A stretch of DNA of 64,000 nucleotides from Panorpa germanica. Its lineage: Eukaryota; Arthropoda; Insecta; Mecoptera; Panorpidae. A program made the translations under genes and the position numbers. The stretch is from assembly GCA_963678705.1 (NCBI GenBank), contig OY783223.1, forward strand, positions 5,766,001 to 5,830,000, given 5' to 3'. Within the stretch, counting starts at the first letter, position 1; each line of letters starts with the position of its first letter. The notes under the pieces were generated by a model. It made no database searches. It was not told the origin of the DNA and saw only the letters and a list, made by a program, of their open reading frames with translations. Positions 46,630 to 59,649 of the stretch are shown in pieces.

Positions 46630-49000
46630 ACTTTTTACTTAAACTTATTCCGTATTTCTTTCCTTTTTCTTCATCTTCTAAAGTTTCTAAATAACTGCTA
46701 GACTTTTGTAATCTTGTGATTTTATAATTTCTAATTTTAGATGAAATATTTCTTCTATTTTTCATACTTTTTCTTTGTAAACACCTTTACGTCTCTTGCC
46801 AATTTTCTACGTATTATCTAAAGACTGAATATTTTCAACAGTTCCTTTTATTCTGTAGCAGATTTCTTCAAATCTTCTATTGTAGTTTCTTACTCTATAT
46901 CTTTTCAGTTCTAATGCACAACTATTTTCGATTTCCTTATTTCCGAAGCACTGTCTCCATAGATACAAATCTTTGCATGATTGTCTTACGTTTCTTGACG
47001 AAACTCATCTCTTCTTCGTTGTCTTTATCTTTCTTTATCTGTTTTTAACTTCCACTTACTTTCTATATGAAATTCTATGTGTAACAAATCTTGAAGACTA
47101 AAACAAGCTTTCAAAATTTGAGAAATCTTTATCTCCAAAATATTTTCTTCTACATTCCTTCTGTAAATGTTATGTCCTTTCTTTGTCTAATTCTAGTAAA
47201 GCTCTAAGTAACATTTACGTAGCAATAACATTAGTGTGCTATTTTTCTTTTTATACTTGTAGTTAGTTTTCATGTTGCCTTATTTTTCAACACCTGTAAG
47301 TAGCGACTAGTTTTCTATACTTTACTTCAACTTGATATTACGTTTATCAACTAATTTCTTAAAAGTAGTTCTATTATCTAAATGTACGAGTATCTAATTG
47401 TTTTCTTAAATCTTATCTCAATTCTTATTCGTTTCTTCATTTTCCTTATGTGTTTCTTCCATTATTCTGATTTGTGTTCCTTCCAGTTCTTGTTTCTCTA
47501 TTTTTGTTTGTTCTATAAAAATGTGTCCAATAAAAATTAGAAAAGAAATAAAAAATTATCAAAATTTATCTATTGTATTATTTATGTGATTCACTATTTA
47601 AAATATACGAATGTGTCCTCTCCTCTATATATAAAACTTACCGTAAAATCACTCTTATAAATTAATTATATTAAGGGTCATTATTCAGAGAAGAAAATTT
47701 TAAAATTGCTTTAAGAATTTAAATGTGTAATTCTGTATTAATATTAGAAACTTATTTTGTAACTTTTCCTCTGACGTCTTGTGTCATGAATTGAACTTGT
47801 ATGATATTCATTTGTTTGTTAATATTGGCAATTAAAAGCTTAATTTTAACAAAATAGGGCACTCAGTCCGGCTGTTCAGATCTTGATCGGAACGTCAGAT
47901 GATATATATAATATATGCATGTCCTGTTTGATACGTATTGCATTTTAGTAGACCCGATTGGGACTAGCAATGATCCAATAATCGAACCCGAATGCACAGC
48001 GAATAACTCAAGGCTTGCATTAACAATTGTTATTCAAGATCCGAACCTGGAATGCAATGCTATAGAGACACTTTAGATGCTAAACAGCTAGAGGACTCTG
48101 TCGAATATCCAAATAAGCTTGAAGAAGTGTGGTGCGTTTCAAATTTGCTAAATTACAAGCGGAAACAAAGCGACGTGGCTCACACTGTGAAACGCAAAGT
48201 CCCATATTAAAATAAGTCGTATGACTCGTGTCAAACACATTGAGTTTGTCTTATGAAATGTAGAAGAGAAAGGAAGCGGGAGGGAAGGCGTATGGGACAA
48301 TAAAAATGTTTTAGTGTTATCTGTATATAGTCGTATAAACGTGTTATTGTCAGCTTTGCCAACGAGATAACTTTGAAGAATAACTCTACCTCAGATAGCT
48401 AATCTCAGTTGTTACTTAAGTAGACCTGTAGAGGATGTGTGTATGATCTATAAGAGCTTAGAATAAACTAATGAAGAGGAAGCATTATATATTTGTAAAT
48501 AAAAGAAATAAACAATCTTCTATCATTGACAAATCGCACGATTAATTTAATAATTGCATAAATATTATTTTTAATTGAAATGAAATAGTAAAATATGATT
48601 TAGGGGCACCCTGTGATGTAGCCCAGTCTTGCGTAACTGCACAAAGCATTGCCCAATTCGTTCGATATTCAAGAAACCAGTTAATCCACTCATTTCCAAC
48701 TCCAGCACCAGTTCCAGCTCGAACTCCAGCTGCATTCACTCTACTTGTCCATTCTACGTTTAGTAAATCATTACTTCGTATTGCTTTACTTACTTTTTAT
48801 ATTGACGATCATATTGGCTAAATATCTTTCTCCCTTCTTTGTTTTCTTTCATTTCTTTGCATGTGTGCTCACAGTGGCGGGTGAAATAGGAGTTTATAGT
48901 AGGGCTTTTGTGAAATAAACATATATAGAAATTTTAGCGACGATAAATAATTCTTTGCCTTCTTACAGCAATTCCTCTAACTCCTTTTTACTAACTACAT
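46630..49000. other. Stretch after obst-A
   Basis: To about 47520 the DNA is rich in T and C; it may be a long 3' UTR or an old minus-oriented retroelement. A tRNA-like piece is at 47970-48024 (minus, with CGGGTTCGATTA). About 48600-48745 has higher G+C and a run of ACTCCAGC-like repeats, with an unrecognised minus-strand frame. No gene is supported. Confidence 0.4.
47970..48024 (-). repeat. tRNA-derived SINE-like fragment
   Basis: On the minus strand AATGCAAGCCTTGAGTTATT precedes CTGTGCATTCGGGTTCGATT, a tRNA-like layout matching the pieces at 37088 and 44461. Confidence 0.35.
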
Positions 49001-49019
49001 TCCCTTCACATACATTTTC

Positions 49020-49750
49020 GTTTTGCTCCTGCATCATCTTCCCTTATTCTTATTTCATTTTCTCATTTTAAATCTAGCGATTCTTCTTGTCTCTTTCTTA
49101 TTCTCTTCCCTTAATATATCTTTTATATTATTTATTGTATTGTACTTATTAATTATAACATCTGTGCCATTAGACATTACATTCTCCTACTTTAAATTCA
49201 CATTTTCTTAGATAAACCTTTTTACATTCTTAAAACTACAAGCGTTATCTCCTTGTTCTTTATTTATCTTTGCTTACTCCTAACTTCTGTAGTTCATTTT
49301 ATTGCCTCCTTCTTGCCCATTAAAATTTCTAATAAAGTCTACTTCACTTTCCAACTTCTCTCGATGCCTACTTTTAGACTCCTATTTTGTAACTGCTGAC
49401 GAGGGCCTATATTTTCTAAATTAAGCTATGTAAGTTTACACAAAACTATCAAAAGGCCTTAAATGAAGGGTAAGATGGATCCCATAGCTTGGAGCTGGTA
49501 TAAGTACCCTAATTTGTAAATTTTAGGGCTTTGCAAAATCGTCAGAAGTTTACAGAAGCCAGTTAAATACTTATAAAATAGGGGCCTTAATGTGCTCTAA
49601 TTTTCCCACTTCCTTGCCACACATCCTGCATAGTTTTCCTTCCTCTGCACCCCCTTATCTACTTCTCCTTTTTTCATTCCCTACACTTCACCTGGTGATT
49701 ATTTTTCTTACTTTATCTCACTATTTTTCTAGGCATTGTAGCATTCTTTT
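49020..49750 (-). mobile_element. Degraded non-LTR retrotransposon 3' fragment
   Basis: Near 49600-49640 the minus strand reads CRMCGKEVGKLEHIK, the C-terminal zinc-knuckle of a non-LTR reverse transcriptase ORF. The surrounding TC-rich plus strand aligns with 560-850. Frameshifts and stops are frequent. Confidence 0.6.
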
Positions 49751-49874
49751 CGACCGTAACTGACTATATCTTTATCTCTATTATTTGCACTTTTTTTTAT
49801 ATTTATTTACTTATTTGCCTTGACTTTCTTTCGTCATAGCCACCATCAAACATTTTTTATACATCTTTTATAAT

Positions 49875-50267
49875 TTATAATTCAATTTTACAAATTTCTA
49901 AATATTTCAATAATTCACTAATTAATTTTGAATTACTTAACAAAAATTTAGTATTAACAGGAAAAGTTTTAATCACATCTAATATATCACTATTCAATTT
50001 TGATCTTTCTAAACTATAATTTATGCATTTAAATATAATATGATCCAAAGTTCCTTCTTCACCACGTTGACATCTATCGTCAGGTTTAATATTAATTTTG
50101 TACAGGTGAGCTGAAGTTTTGCAATGATTACTTTTGATTCTGATTATAGTTGATATAATTTTGCGGGACTCATTTCTAAACCATCTCTTCTTACTTAAAT
50201 TTGGATGTAACATATAATAATCTCTTCCTTTTAACTGACTTTTGTTAATGAAATCTGTGTTTCTCAA
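49875..50267 (-). pseudogene. Non-LTR retrotransposon ORF2 C-terminal remnant
   Basis: A 130-codon minus-strand frame has no gene-like start context, and it is open only because it is the end of a larger ORF. It contains KRWFRNESRKIISTIIRIKS, then CKTSAHLYKI, then DDRCQRGEEGTLDHIIFKC. The last block is the C-x-G-x-E-x2-H-x4-C type knuckle at the end of many reverse transcriptase ORFs, though the usual second cysteine of the first pair reads Arg-Gly here. No polymerase domain is present. It is a different family from the remnants at 49020-49750 and 56200-56690. It lies about 350 bases upstream of the third CPAP3 gene, in the opposite direction. Confidence 0.65.
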
Positions 50268-50614
50268 ATTGAAGTATAATTTTTTGATTGTACTTTTATT
50301 TTTTATCTATAAATTGTCAGCAAGACAGAAAGTTACAAATTTTTAAAAGATTTATCAAATACTACTGAAAATAAATTTGTATGTACTTTCAATTTATGTT
50401 AGTAAAGTATCTTACACTTTATCGACGCCGTCACTGCCATCTTTTGTCTGCAATGAACATAGACGCAATGCACGGCGACGGGCATCAGCACCATTCATAC
50501 CAATGTTTACCCTATCCACCACGAAACAATTTCCAATCATACTTAGTTCGTACATCCTCTAAGTAACAACCTATTTAGTTTTAATTAATAATTATTGTTA
50601 AATATATTTTAAAA

Positions 50615-53600
50615 ATGTTACAAGAAATTAAATTAGGCTTACTTCTGACAACGTGTGCTATATTGGGTACGTATTTTTACATTTATTATAATTTATAATT
50701 AATTCATATTTTTAACCATCTTTCCTTATCATAATTTAGCTATATTTTCAATAAATTATATATCGATATGTAAGCCATCTTTAAATTAACGATTTATTTA
50801 TGTATTAAGTCTAAAATTATATCAATATTTATCTTGATTAAGGCCCCTAATTTGTAACAGATTTTTCAAAGCCCTATAGTTTCTAAATTTATTCGGAGAT
50901 GTCTTACTAATGTAGGGATGATATAAATATTGATAAAGTTAATTGTCTGTACCTCAAATGTCCTATTGTTATTTAATACGTCGCAATATTATGGCAATTA
51001 TTTAAAAGAATCTCATTCCCACTCACTAACTTTTAGTGTAATTTAAGGTTTTAACCTAAAATGTAATTATTATTTTGTGAAATATAAAGAAATAAAATTA
51101 ATTATATTAAATACAATAATTTATATTAAATAAAGATAGTAATTATTACTGACGCAAGAGTTCAAAATTGCATTTAAGGTTAAAACCTTAAATTAAAACT
51201 AAAAACAGTGAGTGGAAATGTGGCTTAAGACTGCATAGTCAAACGTCAAATACTATTTACTAAAAACACATTAAGTTTTGATGTTATACATGTGATAAAC
51301 ACAATAAATTAAATTACTTTTATTCTACAGACTTCTACACTTATTAATATCATAATGTAATGTCAAAATATGGTTAAAAATTTAACGAAAAAATAGAAAT
51401 TCAAATTTTTAATAGCTATATCTCCGTCAAATTAGTTTTATGGATATTTAAAGAGATATAAAGAAAACTATACACACAATAATAGGATTTGTTCCTTTCA
51501 AACAAAAATTTAAAACCTTTGACAGTGAGAAAATAGCTCACAGCTTAATTGTATACAGTCCGAATTAACATTCGTTTCAGGGTGCTTTGCTTCTGATCTA
51601 TAGGGGGTAATATTATATGTGCTATAGCTCTTGAAATACAGAATTTGTGATAGCGCATCCGAAATTTGAGTTCTGACGGTATTTTCAAAGTGTCTAGCAC
51701 AGCGCTATGCCCCTCCTACCCCACCCCGAATTCTCACTGATCCTTTTCTTACGGCTCCATAGATACCAATTACTTTTTGCCGGTATATTCTAGTTTTGTT
51801 ATGTGGAATAGAACAAAAATGTGGAAAGACAACAGAAATTAGGAGAATGGTGTTAAACAAGTTGAAATATAAATAAATCAAGGTGATATAACAACAATTA
51901 ATGATTTAAATAAACAAATGATTGTTGTAATTATCAACATTTTTGATAAAATATCAAATTAGAAACAATAGCGCATGTATTATGAAACAAACCGGACTCT
52001 AGCTCTGAGGCATTCTTATTTTGCACAGTCTAGACCCGTATTGATGATGTAATACGTGTTATTAAACTCGTTGTCCTCTGCGTGGCCTATAGCATTGATA
52101 TCAAGCCTGCGGCTTGTGGTTTAAATATGGTCTAAGACTTTCTCTTTAAAATTAATCGCATACTACAAAAACAATTTTTGATTTGAATTGAAGTGAAGAA
52201 TTTTATTTTCATAATTACCAAATATTTTAGCAAGGTCATTGTGTAAGAAATGATAATATACAAAATATAGTAAACCACTTATAACGCGGTTAATGTGATC
52301 GCGTAATATGAAACCGCATTATATGAGCTATATGTCTTACAGACAATATCTCCAATTTTATTAGAAATTGTAAATTTGTAATCAAACTTATGTGTTACTC
52401 TGAAATCAAAGACTTTTATTTTAGTAATTTACATACACATTATATTAATTACACTGTTTAACTTAAATCATACTATCTTATTTGGAATCAAAGAAACGAC
52501 ATTTAAAGTTTATTATTTAAATTGTTAATTCCTTTTTATTTAATTTTATTATAAGTTAACATTATGCTCAGTGAGTTCTGTCAGCTCCAAGTATTAGCTC
52601 CGTTATTCCTTATACATCATCTATGGAGTCCATGAGTATATGGTCACTGTTTTACCGACAGACGAGCTTTGTACGAACTAAAGAGATATAATTTCTTTGC
52701 ATATATACAATCCTTTGATCTGCCACTCTATTTCTTTCATTTATAATCACCCTATGCAACATTCTTGAATGTTCTATACTTGTAAACAAGAACCAATAAA
52801 AAATAATGTACATAAATATAAAAAAACAAATAGGAATTAACTTTCAAAATATATTTAAATAAATTTAAATTTAAAACGTGAAATATTCGTAATTTAGTTT
52901 AAAAAAACCGTTAAATTTAAATAATGCATCAAATGTCAATGAATGTAGAAAGCTATGCGCTTGCGCTTGTGCATAAATAAACATGCGATGAAATGATTTA
53001 CTTAATCTTGTCGCAGACCATCATTAAATTGAAGTTTTCTAGATAAAGAAAGTTCAAGTAATTTGGCAAGAATTAGTTTTACATTTATATTAGAAATTTT
53101 ATTAACGGGTTGGGCCATCGGATGGTTTTTTTTTCAAATTGCTGTTAAAACTGCACCGTTGAATATTTTTAAATGGTTGTTGCTTTATTTAAGAGAGTAC
53201 ACCGCACGATTATTTATGGAATATAAATTCAATGGCTGACGCGGCTGGTTTGGTAGGGATCTACCTTTAAAACTAATTTTTCAGAATATAGCTCTATCAA
53301 AATTGTAATAAGTAATAAGAATTGTAATTGTAAAATACATATGTCCGATCTTAGAATAATGAGCTTGTGTCCTCATTTTTTAGTGGTTGATTTTTCAATT
53401 GTTGATTGAAATTGATGTTAATAAATGTGTATTGGCGTGTCTATTTTATTAAATATCTAAATGTTGACGGAGATATAGCAATTAAAAGTTTGAATTGTAG
53501 TTTTAGCGCTAGAAATGGTCGACCATATTTGTATGACGTGAAATACATTTTAACGTCAGTTATTTATTGAGTAGGTCAGTGCTGTGGTAATGTTTTGTAG

Positions 53601-56600
53601 CTGTTGGTAGTCAAATAATCAAGTCAAATCAAAGAATAATAAGTTTTCATTTTATTTAACCCTGCTAAGGCAGACATAATATTGAAATTTCAATGTTCCT
53701 TGAAATAGCTGTAAATAATATTTGATATTTTGATATATAAGTACATATAGCAGAGATTTCCCAGTAAACATTTTGGAGTAAATTCTACTTAATTTTTATT
53801 ACATATCATGAATTTTTTGTCTGGAACGTGTTCGTTTTCTATTCAGTCGTTCAAAGGAAAGGTCCTTTTTATGAGCTACAGACATTGCAACGACGGTTCA
53901 CTGCTGAATTAAAAGCGGAGTAGGTTTATGATTTATGACCGGATAATAAAAATATACCCATGTGGGAAAGAAACAGAAATACTTAATGAATGATGTTGGA
54001 AAAAGAAAGAATATTATTATGAAAAACTAATACAAAATCTGTGACAGGTAGAGAACTTGTAAAGCGTTAGAATAGAATTGTACGAGTGACTCGAACTTCA
54101 CCAAATAGGACACTTCACCAAATTGTTTACTGGGTTATGAACTGTAAGGTTGATAACCTTACACAAGGATTGTGATGTCACATGCACTTGGAATGTGTAC
54201 AACGTTATTGTTAATATCTCTTAACATACAAGGAGTTATTAAAAAATAATTGAACATTTGAGGTGCTAGTAACCAACTTTATCAATATATAGTACACTTT
54301 TATAGAAATTAAGACGTAGGACACAAGCCCATTCACCGTTTTAATATCTTAGGTCATTCGCCGTCTCTACCTACTTTACAATTACTTATTAATATTATGA
54401 ACGGTTCATTTACTTTTAATATATAATTTGAAAGAAGTTCCATTTACATAATAACGTGAGTTTAATTGAAGCGAAAATAGAAATTACATGAAAAAAATGT
54501 ATTAGCAAATATCGTGACTAGAAATCTTAGATCATCGGTGAGAGAAAGAAAGGCAACAAGTACAACGCTTGTGTAGCGATCTCGTGAAGGATCAGTGAAC
54601 TAACTGTAGAGTGTTATGCAAATACGTATAGAGAAAAGTGAGGTTAGGTGAAGATGCACATTTTATAACGTTGTAAAATGTTTATTTGTGTTGATAAGAT
54701 CAATAGTCGTGGAAACTGGTTCTTACATGCGAATATGTTATATAAGGTGTAAATATTTTGTATATAATTCACTTTCATATATATTTGTATGGGGAGTATC
54801 AATAGAAGCTGACTCTATTCCAAGTAGGAGGCGCTCTTATCGAAAAATCTTTTTGGTTCTCTCCCAAAATTTTTCTGAAACAGTAGCAATAGAATTTTCC
54901 ATATTCGGATCAACTGATACGGAAAGAAGGTTCCCAGTAAACATTTTGGAGTAAATTCTACTTAATTTCTATTACATATCATGAATTTTTTGTCTGGAAC
55001 GTGTTCGTTTTCTATTCAGTCGTTCATAGGAAAGGTCCTTTTTATGAGCTACAGACATTGCAACGACGGTTCACTGCTGAATTAAAAGCGGAGTAGGTTT
55101 ATGATTTATGACCGGATAATAAAAATATACCCATGTGGGAAAGAAACAGAAATACTTAATGAATGATGTTGGAAAAAGAAAGAATATTATTATGAAAAAC
55201 TAACACAAAATCTGTGACAGGTAGAGAACTTGTAAAGCGTTAGAATAGAATTGTACGAGTGACTCGAACTTCACCAAATAGGACACTTCACCAAATTGTT
55301 TACTGGGTTATTATAAAAGAAGGTTATACTCTTGTTAAATTTGAAAAATATGTTGTATTTTTAATTTTAAGAAAAATAAGATTTTCTGCAGTTGATGAGA
55401 TGAAAGAATGTTACCCAGTAAACAATTTGGTGAAGTGTCCTGTTTTGTGACGTTTCTATCACTATTGCACTTCAATTATAGTTCGCATCAACTTTATCTT
55501 CAATTGTATTCCGACAGATGGAGTGGTTTTGCTATTTCTATCCGATAAAATAGGCATTTCATATGAACGACTGTGAGAAACTGAACTCTTTCATGACATC
55601 TTCAATATGATGACAAATTGCCGAAGTTAATTGTATCTATGGCCTTGATAATTGATAATTCGTGTTAAACGTAATTTGTTTTATTCCCCAGTAACAACAA
55701 CAGTGTTCTAGTATTTTTTAGTATTCTGCATTCAATTTAAATATTTCAAGTAAGATCACTCCGAGATAAATAGTGCTTGTAATATAAATTGAGCTTCTTT
55801 AAACTCAACATTTATTTAACATTTTGCATACGTTTCTTTAACATCGTTAAGGGGACTTCCACTTTATATTTAATAATAATTTAGAGGTCATACATACATG
55901 CGCCAAGCCTTTAATACAGTTCATTAATACATTATGTATTAGACACAGGGTCCTATAATATAATCTACATACATATTAATCGCTAATTTCTATATTAATA
56001 AAAATATATGATGTAATGAAACAAGGCTAATAGAATCAGATGCTAATTCTACCCACACAAAACTATTTTAAGTTTAATTTATGCATCAATTTGCAAAAGA
56101 TGCAGGCACCATTTCTATTTGTAAAGTTCAATTTTTTTGGTTATGTAAAATGATCAAAGTTATAAGTTAAACATCATTCTCAGCTACTGTTACAATTCCT
56201 TAAAATTAAATTCTCTTCTTTCTTTTCAAAGTTCGTCTCCCTTATTATCTTGTTTCACTGCTTCTTCCTTACTTCTAACACCTATCTACTTTTCTCTCTT
56301 CTCTTGCAATTGTTCGCCAGGACTTCCTCTGCTTACAAAGTTCCTCCTCATTCTTCTTCCGTCATCTATACTCTTCCTTGCAATAACTCCTCCAAACTTA
56401 ATTCACTTTCCACTTTATCCTGACTCCTACACTTAATGTGTTCTAATTTTTTCTCTTGCTTCTCGCATATGCTGCATAATTTCTATTCTACTGTTCCCCA
56501 ATACCTACTACCTTTCTCTTCATACCCCAGCCTTAATCTAGCAAATATTTACACATCCTTTCTCCCATTTGTTTTCCAGATATCGTAGCAATCCCTTAGT

Positions 56601-58648
56601 CTATAACCTTCTATATCTTGTACTGTATCTTCCTTATCCTCTCCTGTTGTTAAATCTTCACGTTTTTCACTCCCAGTTACTTTCTAATTTAAATTTAAAC
56701 CTTATTTTTAGGGGTTCATGGTTTTTTACAGCCATTTAATAACAATTAGGTTAAACTTCGTAAATAATAGAACGTAGCGTTAGGTAAAATGAAATAATAC
56801 ATGAGTTTACGTGTTGTAATTAGCGAAAAGTTAATAACTAATTCATAATCAGATTATTTTCCTAATTATTAATGAATGAATGAATCTATATGTGTATTGT
56901 TCCAGCCACCGCTCAGAAAGATGACCTAGACTACAACTGTCCGGACCGGACAGGTTTCTTCCCTGACCCTCAGCAATGTGACCTGTATTACAAGTGTTCC
57001 AAAGGTCGTGCTGAGGTCAAACTCTGTCCAGACGGTCTGGTCTTCGTGGACAAGAGCCCCAACCACGAGAGATGCGACATCCCGTCGAACGTGGACTGCG
57101 GGGACAGGACAGAACTTCGTAAGTAACCAATTAACTTCCAAGGTCATTTGTGCATAATTGCAGTGTTCAAGGACTTTGTGGTTTGTGAGGTCATTTATGT
57201 TGAATCAGGGTCAGTAAAATAAAGGCTTAATTATAACTAAAAGCGGATTAGTAGATTTATATCGCTATAAATACAGAGATAATTAAAAGAATACTGGGCT
57301 AGAACACCTAAAACTAATTCTAAAATACTAATTATTTATTATTATTGCAGAGGAGCCACAACCTTCAAAGTTCTGCCCGCGAGCAAATGGTTATTTCCGT
57401 CATTCTGATCCTACGGTAAGTTAAATATCGGTAAATGGGCTATCTATAATACAGTTTTAAATTTACCGTCAACGTTTGCTGGTGTGGTGACGTCATCTAA
57501 TCATCTAGACCATGGATCCCAAGACAGATTCGCTGCTTTTGTAAAAAACATAAGAAATTAAATTAAATCAAAAATACTAGATTTAGAATATGACGTAAAT
57601 GCATCCACAAATCATTTTGATTTTTTATTTGATTCGATCCTCCTAAATTCGTGTCTCTTTTTCTGCTTACACCTTCTGTAGACTTTTCCCTCTATTTCTT
57701 CTAGCTACTTATTTCCCAAAACAAACTATTTTTATTGCGCATCTTGTGTACTATTGTTTTAACTATTTCTTTCAGATCTTTTGTACCTCTCATTGTACTC
57801 AATTTCTCCATCATATCAACATCCTCACGTCTTCCCTCCTCCATTATACCTGCTCTACTACAACTTCATTCTCTTTTTATTATTTTTTCCATTTTCTCGT
57901 TCCTCCTGTGTCGCACTCCTTCCTAACCTCCTCGCGTGTTAACCTCGTTGTCTTCGTAACTCACTGTTCTTACCTCTGCCTCAATTCTTAATAAGTCGCA
58001 ATATTATAGAAGTTTGACTATTTCAACAGGAATGCAACAAGTTCTACAACTGCGTGGACGGAACCCCTAATGAACTACCATGCCCACCAGGTCTGATCTA
58101 TGACGACATAGCATCCACGTGTTCCTGGCCGCTAGAAAGTAAACGTCAAGACTGTACAAACTCCAAAAGAGGTTGGCAACCCAATAAGTTAACGAATACG
58201 ACTCCTTATTACTCGTTTTATAGCAAATTAACATTTTTATAAAATATATTTAATAATTGTTTTGTAGAAGTATTACCCGATGGGTTCTCATGTCCTGACG
58301 GCCCTGTAATGGGCCCTAATGACCGTCCTTTACCTCACCCAACGTTCCCACACCCAAGCGACTGCCAGAAGTTCTACATATGCAGGGGTGGAGTCATTCC
58401 TCAACGGGGTTCTTGCGGGCCCAATGAAGTTTACAACGAGGAGAGCTTTAGGTGTGATGACCCCGCTAATGTTCCTGGATGGTGAGTTAAGACAAGTTTG
58501 TCTGATAGTTAATAGCAACTGAAGCGACCAAAGGAAACAGCAACTACCTCTGTCTCTTTCTATATTATAGTTCTAATTTTTCGTTCAACCAAATTTTAAT
58601 TTAAAATATTTTTGTTTCAGCGAGGATTACTTTAAAGGAAAAGCTTAG
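50615..58648 (+). CDS. Third obstructor/CPAP3 paralogue: secreted, three CBM14 domains
   Basis: Six exons: 50615-50666, 56906-57118, 57351-57415, 58030-58171, 58268-58481 and 58621-58648, all GT-AG, giving 237 residues. Residues 1-20 are the signal peptide (MLQEIKLGLLLTTCAIL). Cysteines are at 29/42/48/58/74/82, 97/112/118/128/141/152 and 166/190/196/207/220/229, three peritrophin-A domains. The protein ends soon after, in EDYFKGKA. LCPDGLVFVDKSPN, FYNCVDGTP, NEVYNEESFRCDDP and NVPGC place it near Obst-A; it may be an A-type duplicate or a CPAP3-D type, which I cannot settle. It should bind chitin in cuticle. The first exon is chosen for its signal peptide and matching phase 1; it lies 6.2 kb upstream across transposon-rich DNA. 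Intron 3 splits domain 2, unlike in its two neighbours. Confidence 0.88.
53358..54333 (+). mobile_element. MITE family 1, copy 10, with a nested insertion
   Basis: Runs from AATGAGCTTGTGTCC to GGACACAAGCCCATT. At 53760-54134 it is interrupted by a family-2 element; without it the family sequence AGAGATT / ATGAACTGTAAGG is continuous. Lies in intron 1 of the third CPAP3 gene. It also lacks about 30 bases after ACAACGTT near 54205. Confidence 0.9.
53760..54134 (+). mobile_element. MITE family 2, long subfamily, nested copy
   Basis: 375 bases from CCCAGTAAACATTTTGGAGT to CAAATTGTTTACTGGG. The interrupted MITE shows that only TT is duplicated around it. By eye only three bases differ from the copy at 54933-55307, so both are recent. 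Confidence 0.9.
54933..55307 (+). mobile_element. MITE family 2, long subfamily, second copy
   Basis: 375 bases, nearly identical to 53760-54134. TT precedes the first C and follows the last G, again a two-base duplication. Same orientation, same intron. Confidence 0.9.
55414..55622 (+). mobile_element. MITE family 2, short subfamily, 3' end lost
   Basis: Begins CCCAGTAAACAATTTGGTGA about 105 bases after the previous element. Matches 20651-20866 and 32978-33239, but breaks off near 55622 without TTTACTGGG. Confidence 0.75.
56200..56690 (-). mobile_element. Degraded non-LTR retrotransposon 3' fragment
   Basis: At about 56435-56480 the minus strand reads CSICEKQEKKLEHIK, the same knuckle as at 49600 and 720. 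The plus strand is TC-rich throughout. It lies in intron 1 of the third CPAP3 gene, about 200 bases before exon 2. Confidence 0.55.
57620..57990. repeat. Pyrimidine-rich block in intron 3 of the third CPAP3 gene
   Basis: CT-rich on the plus strand with two overlapping artefact frames. Composition fits another minus-oriented non-LTR remnant; no motif survives. Confidence 0.35.
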
Positions 58649-58767
58649 AAAATTAAAGACGAATCTACTGTTATTTTAAGTCTTTAGATAATAAGAAGCT
58701 CTCTACAACCTAACACAACAAGACACAACATTCAAATCAAATGTATTCCTAAAATATTCAAATGGAC

Positions 58768-58773
58768 AATAAA
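58768..58773 (+). terminator. Polyadenylation signal of the third CPAP3 gene
   Basis: AATAAA about 120 bases past the TAG at 58646-58648. Confidence 0.65.
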
Positions 58774-59121
58774 AATATAATGTTAAATTATATCAATACA
58801 CTTATTTGTTTTTTTGTTAAAGACAGGACTTGATTAAAGTGAAACGATACGTGGCCATTTTTTCTCGCGAAATATAGATGGCGATACTATATAGAAAGTT
58901 AAATATTATCAAAAAAAAACATGTTTCTTTATGTTTAAATCGTTTTATGTAAGTAACTATAAACGCGAATCAAAATCTAAAACTGCAATTAGTTAGATGA
59001 ATAACGTATCTACATTTTAAGCTTTCTTCCACTGACTTTTAATGAGTTGGAACCGCAAAAATAAGTTTTGAGAATTAATATTGCTATATTTTCTAGTTAA
59101 ATTCCAATTTTTATATGACTC

Positions 59122-59189
59122 GTAACATTTCTAAGGGTTTGTCATAAATTTTATAACCTTTATTTATGACAAACCCTTAGAAATGTTAC
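59122..59189. repeat. Perfect inverted repeat, 27-base arms
   Basis: The arm at 59122-59148 (containing CATTTCTAAGGGTTTGTCAT) is exactly mirrored at 59163-59189 around a 14-base loop. It could act as a hairpin in DNA or RNA. No T-run or gene context gives it a role. Confidence 0.85.
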
Positions 59190-59523
59190 CAGTTTTGTTA
59201 ATAATATTTGTAAGAATATTTTGAAAGTTTAATCATCTCAATATTTTAAATATTACTTAAACTATAACAATTTAAAGTGAGCGGTGTATATTTATACTAT
59301 AATCTTTTTTCTTTTGCGTTTATTTCGGAAATGTTTTCCTCCAACTATCGCACCGATACTTTCAAAACTATTAAACCAATCTTAATAAAAATTACTCCAT
59401 AACTTCTTTTTTGTATTATCTTTCGTGTAGTATATGCTTTATGCAGTTATTTTTATTTTAAACTATTATTTTAAAGACATAAAATACGCCATCTATTAAA
59501 CAGTAGTGTATATATTACAGCGC

Positions 59524-59597
59524 CTGATCAGTTTGCAACTATATACGCATGCAACCATGTATACTTTTATTTGTGTATATAGTTGCATTCTGATCAG
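59524..59597. repeat. Small palindromic element ending in CTGATCAG
   Basis: CTGATCAG then TTTGCAACTATATAC at the left are mirrored by GTATATAGTTGCA and CTGATCAG at the right, 74 bases in all. Same design as 15953-16012. Confidence 0.6.
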
Positions 59598-59649
59598 CCG
59601 TTGAAAATAGAATTTTTCTAGATTATTTGACATAAAAGCTCAAGGGACC

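Noticed and set aside
48542-48739. 65-codon minus-strand frame with Gly/Ala-rich start
   Set aside because: Driven by a short ACTCCAGC-like repeat; no start context or homology recognised.
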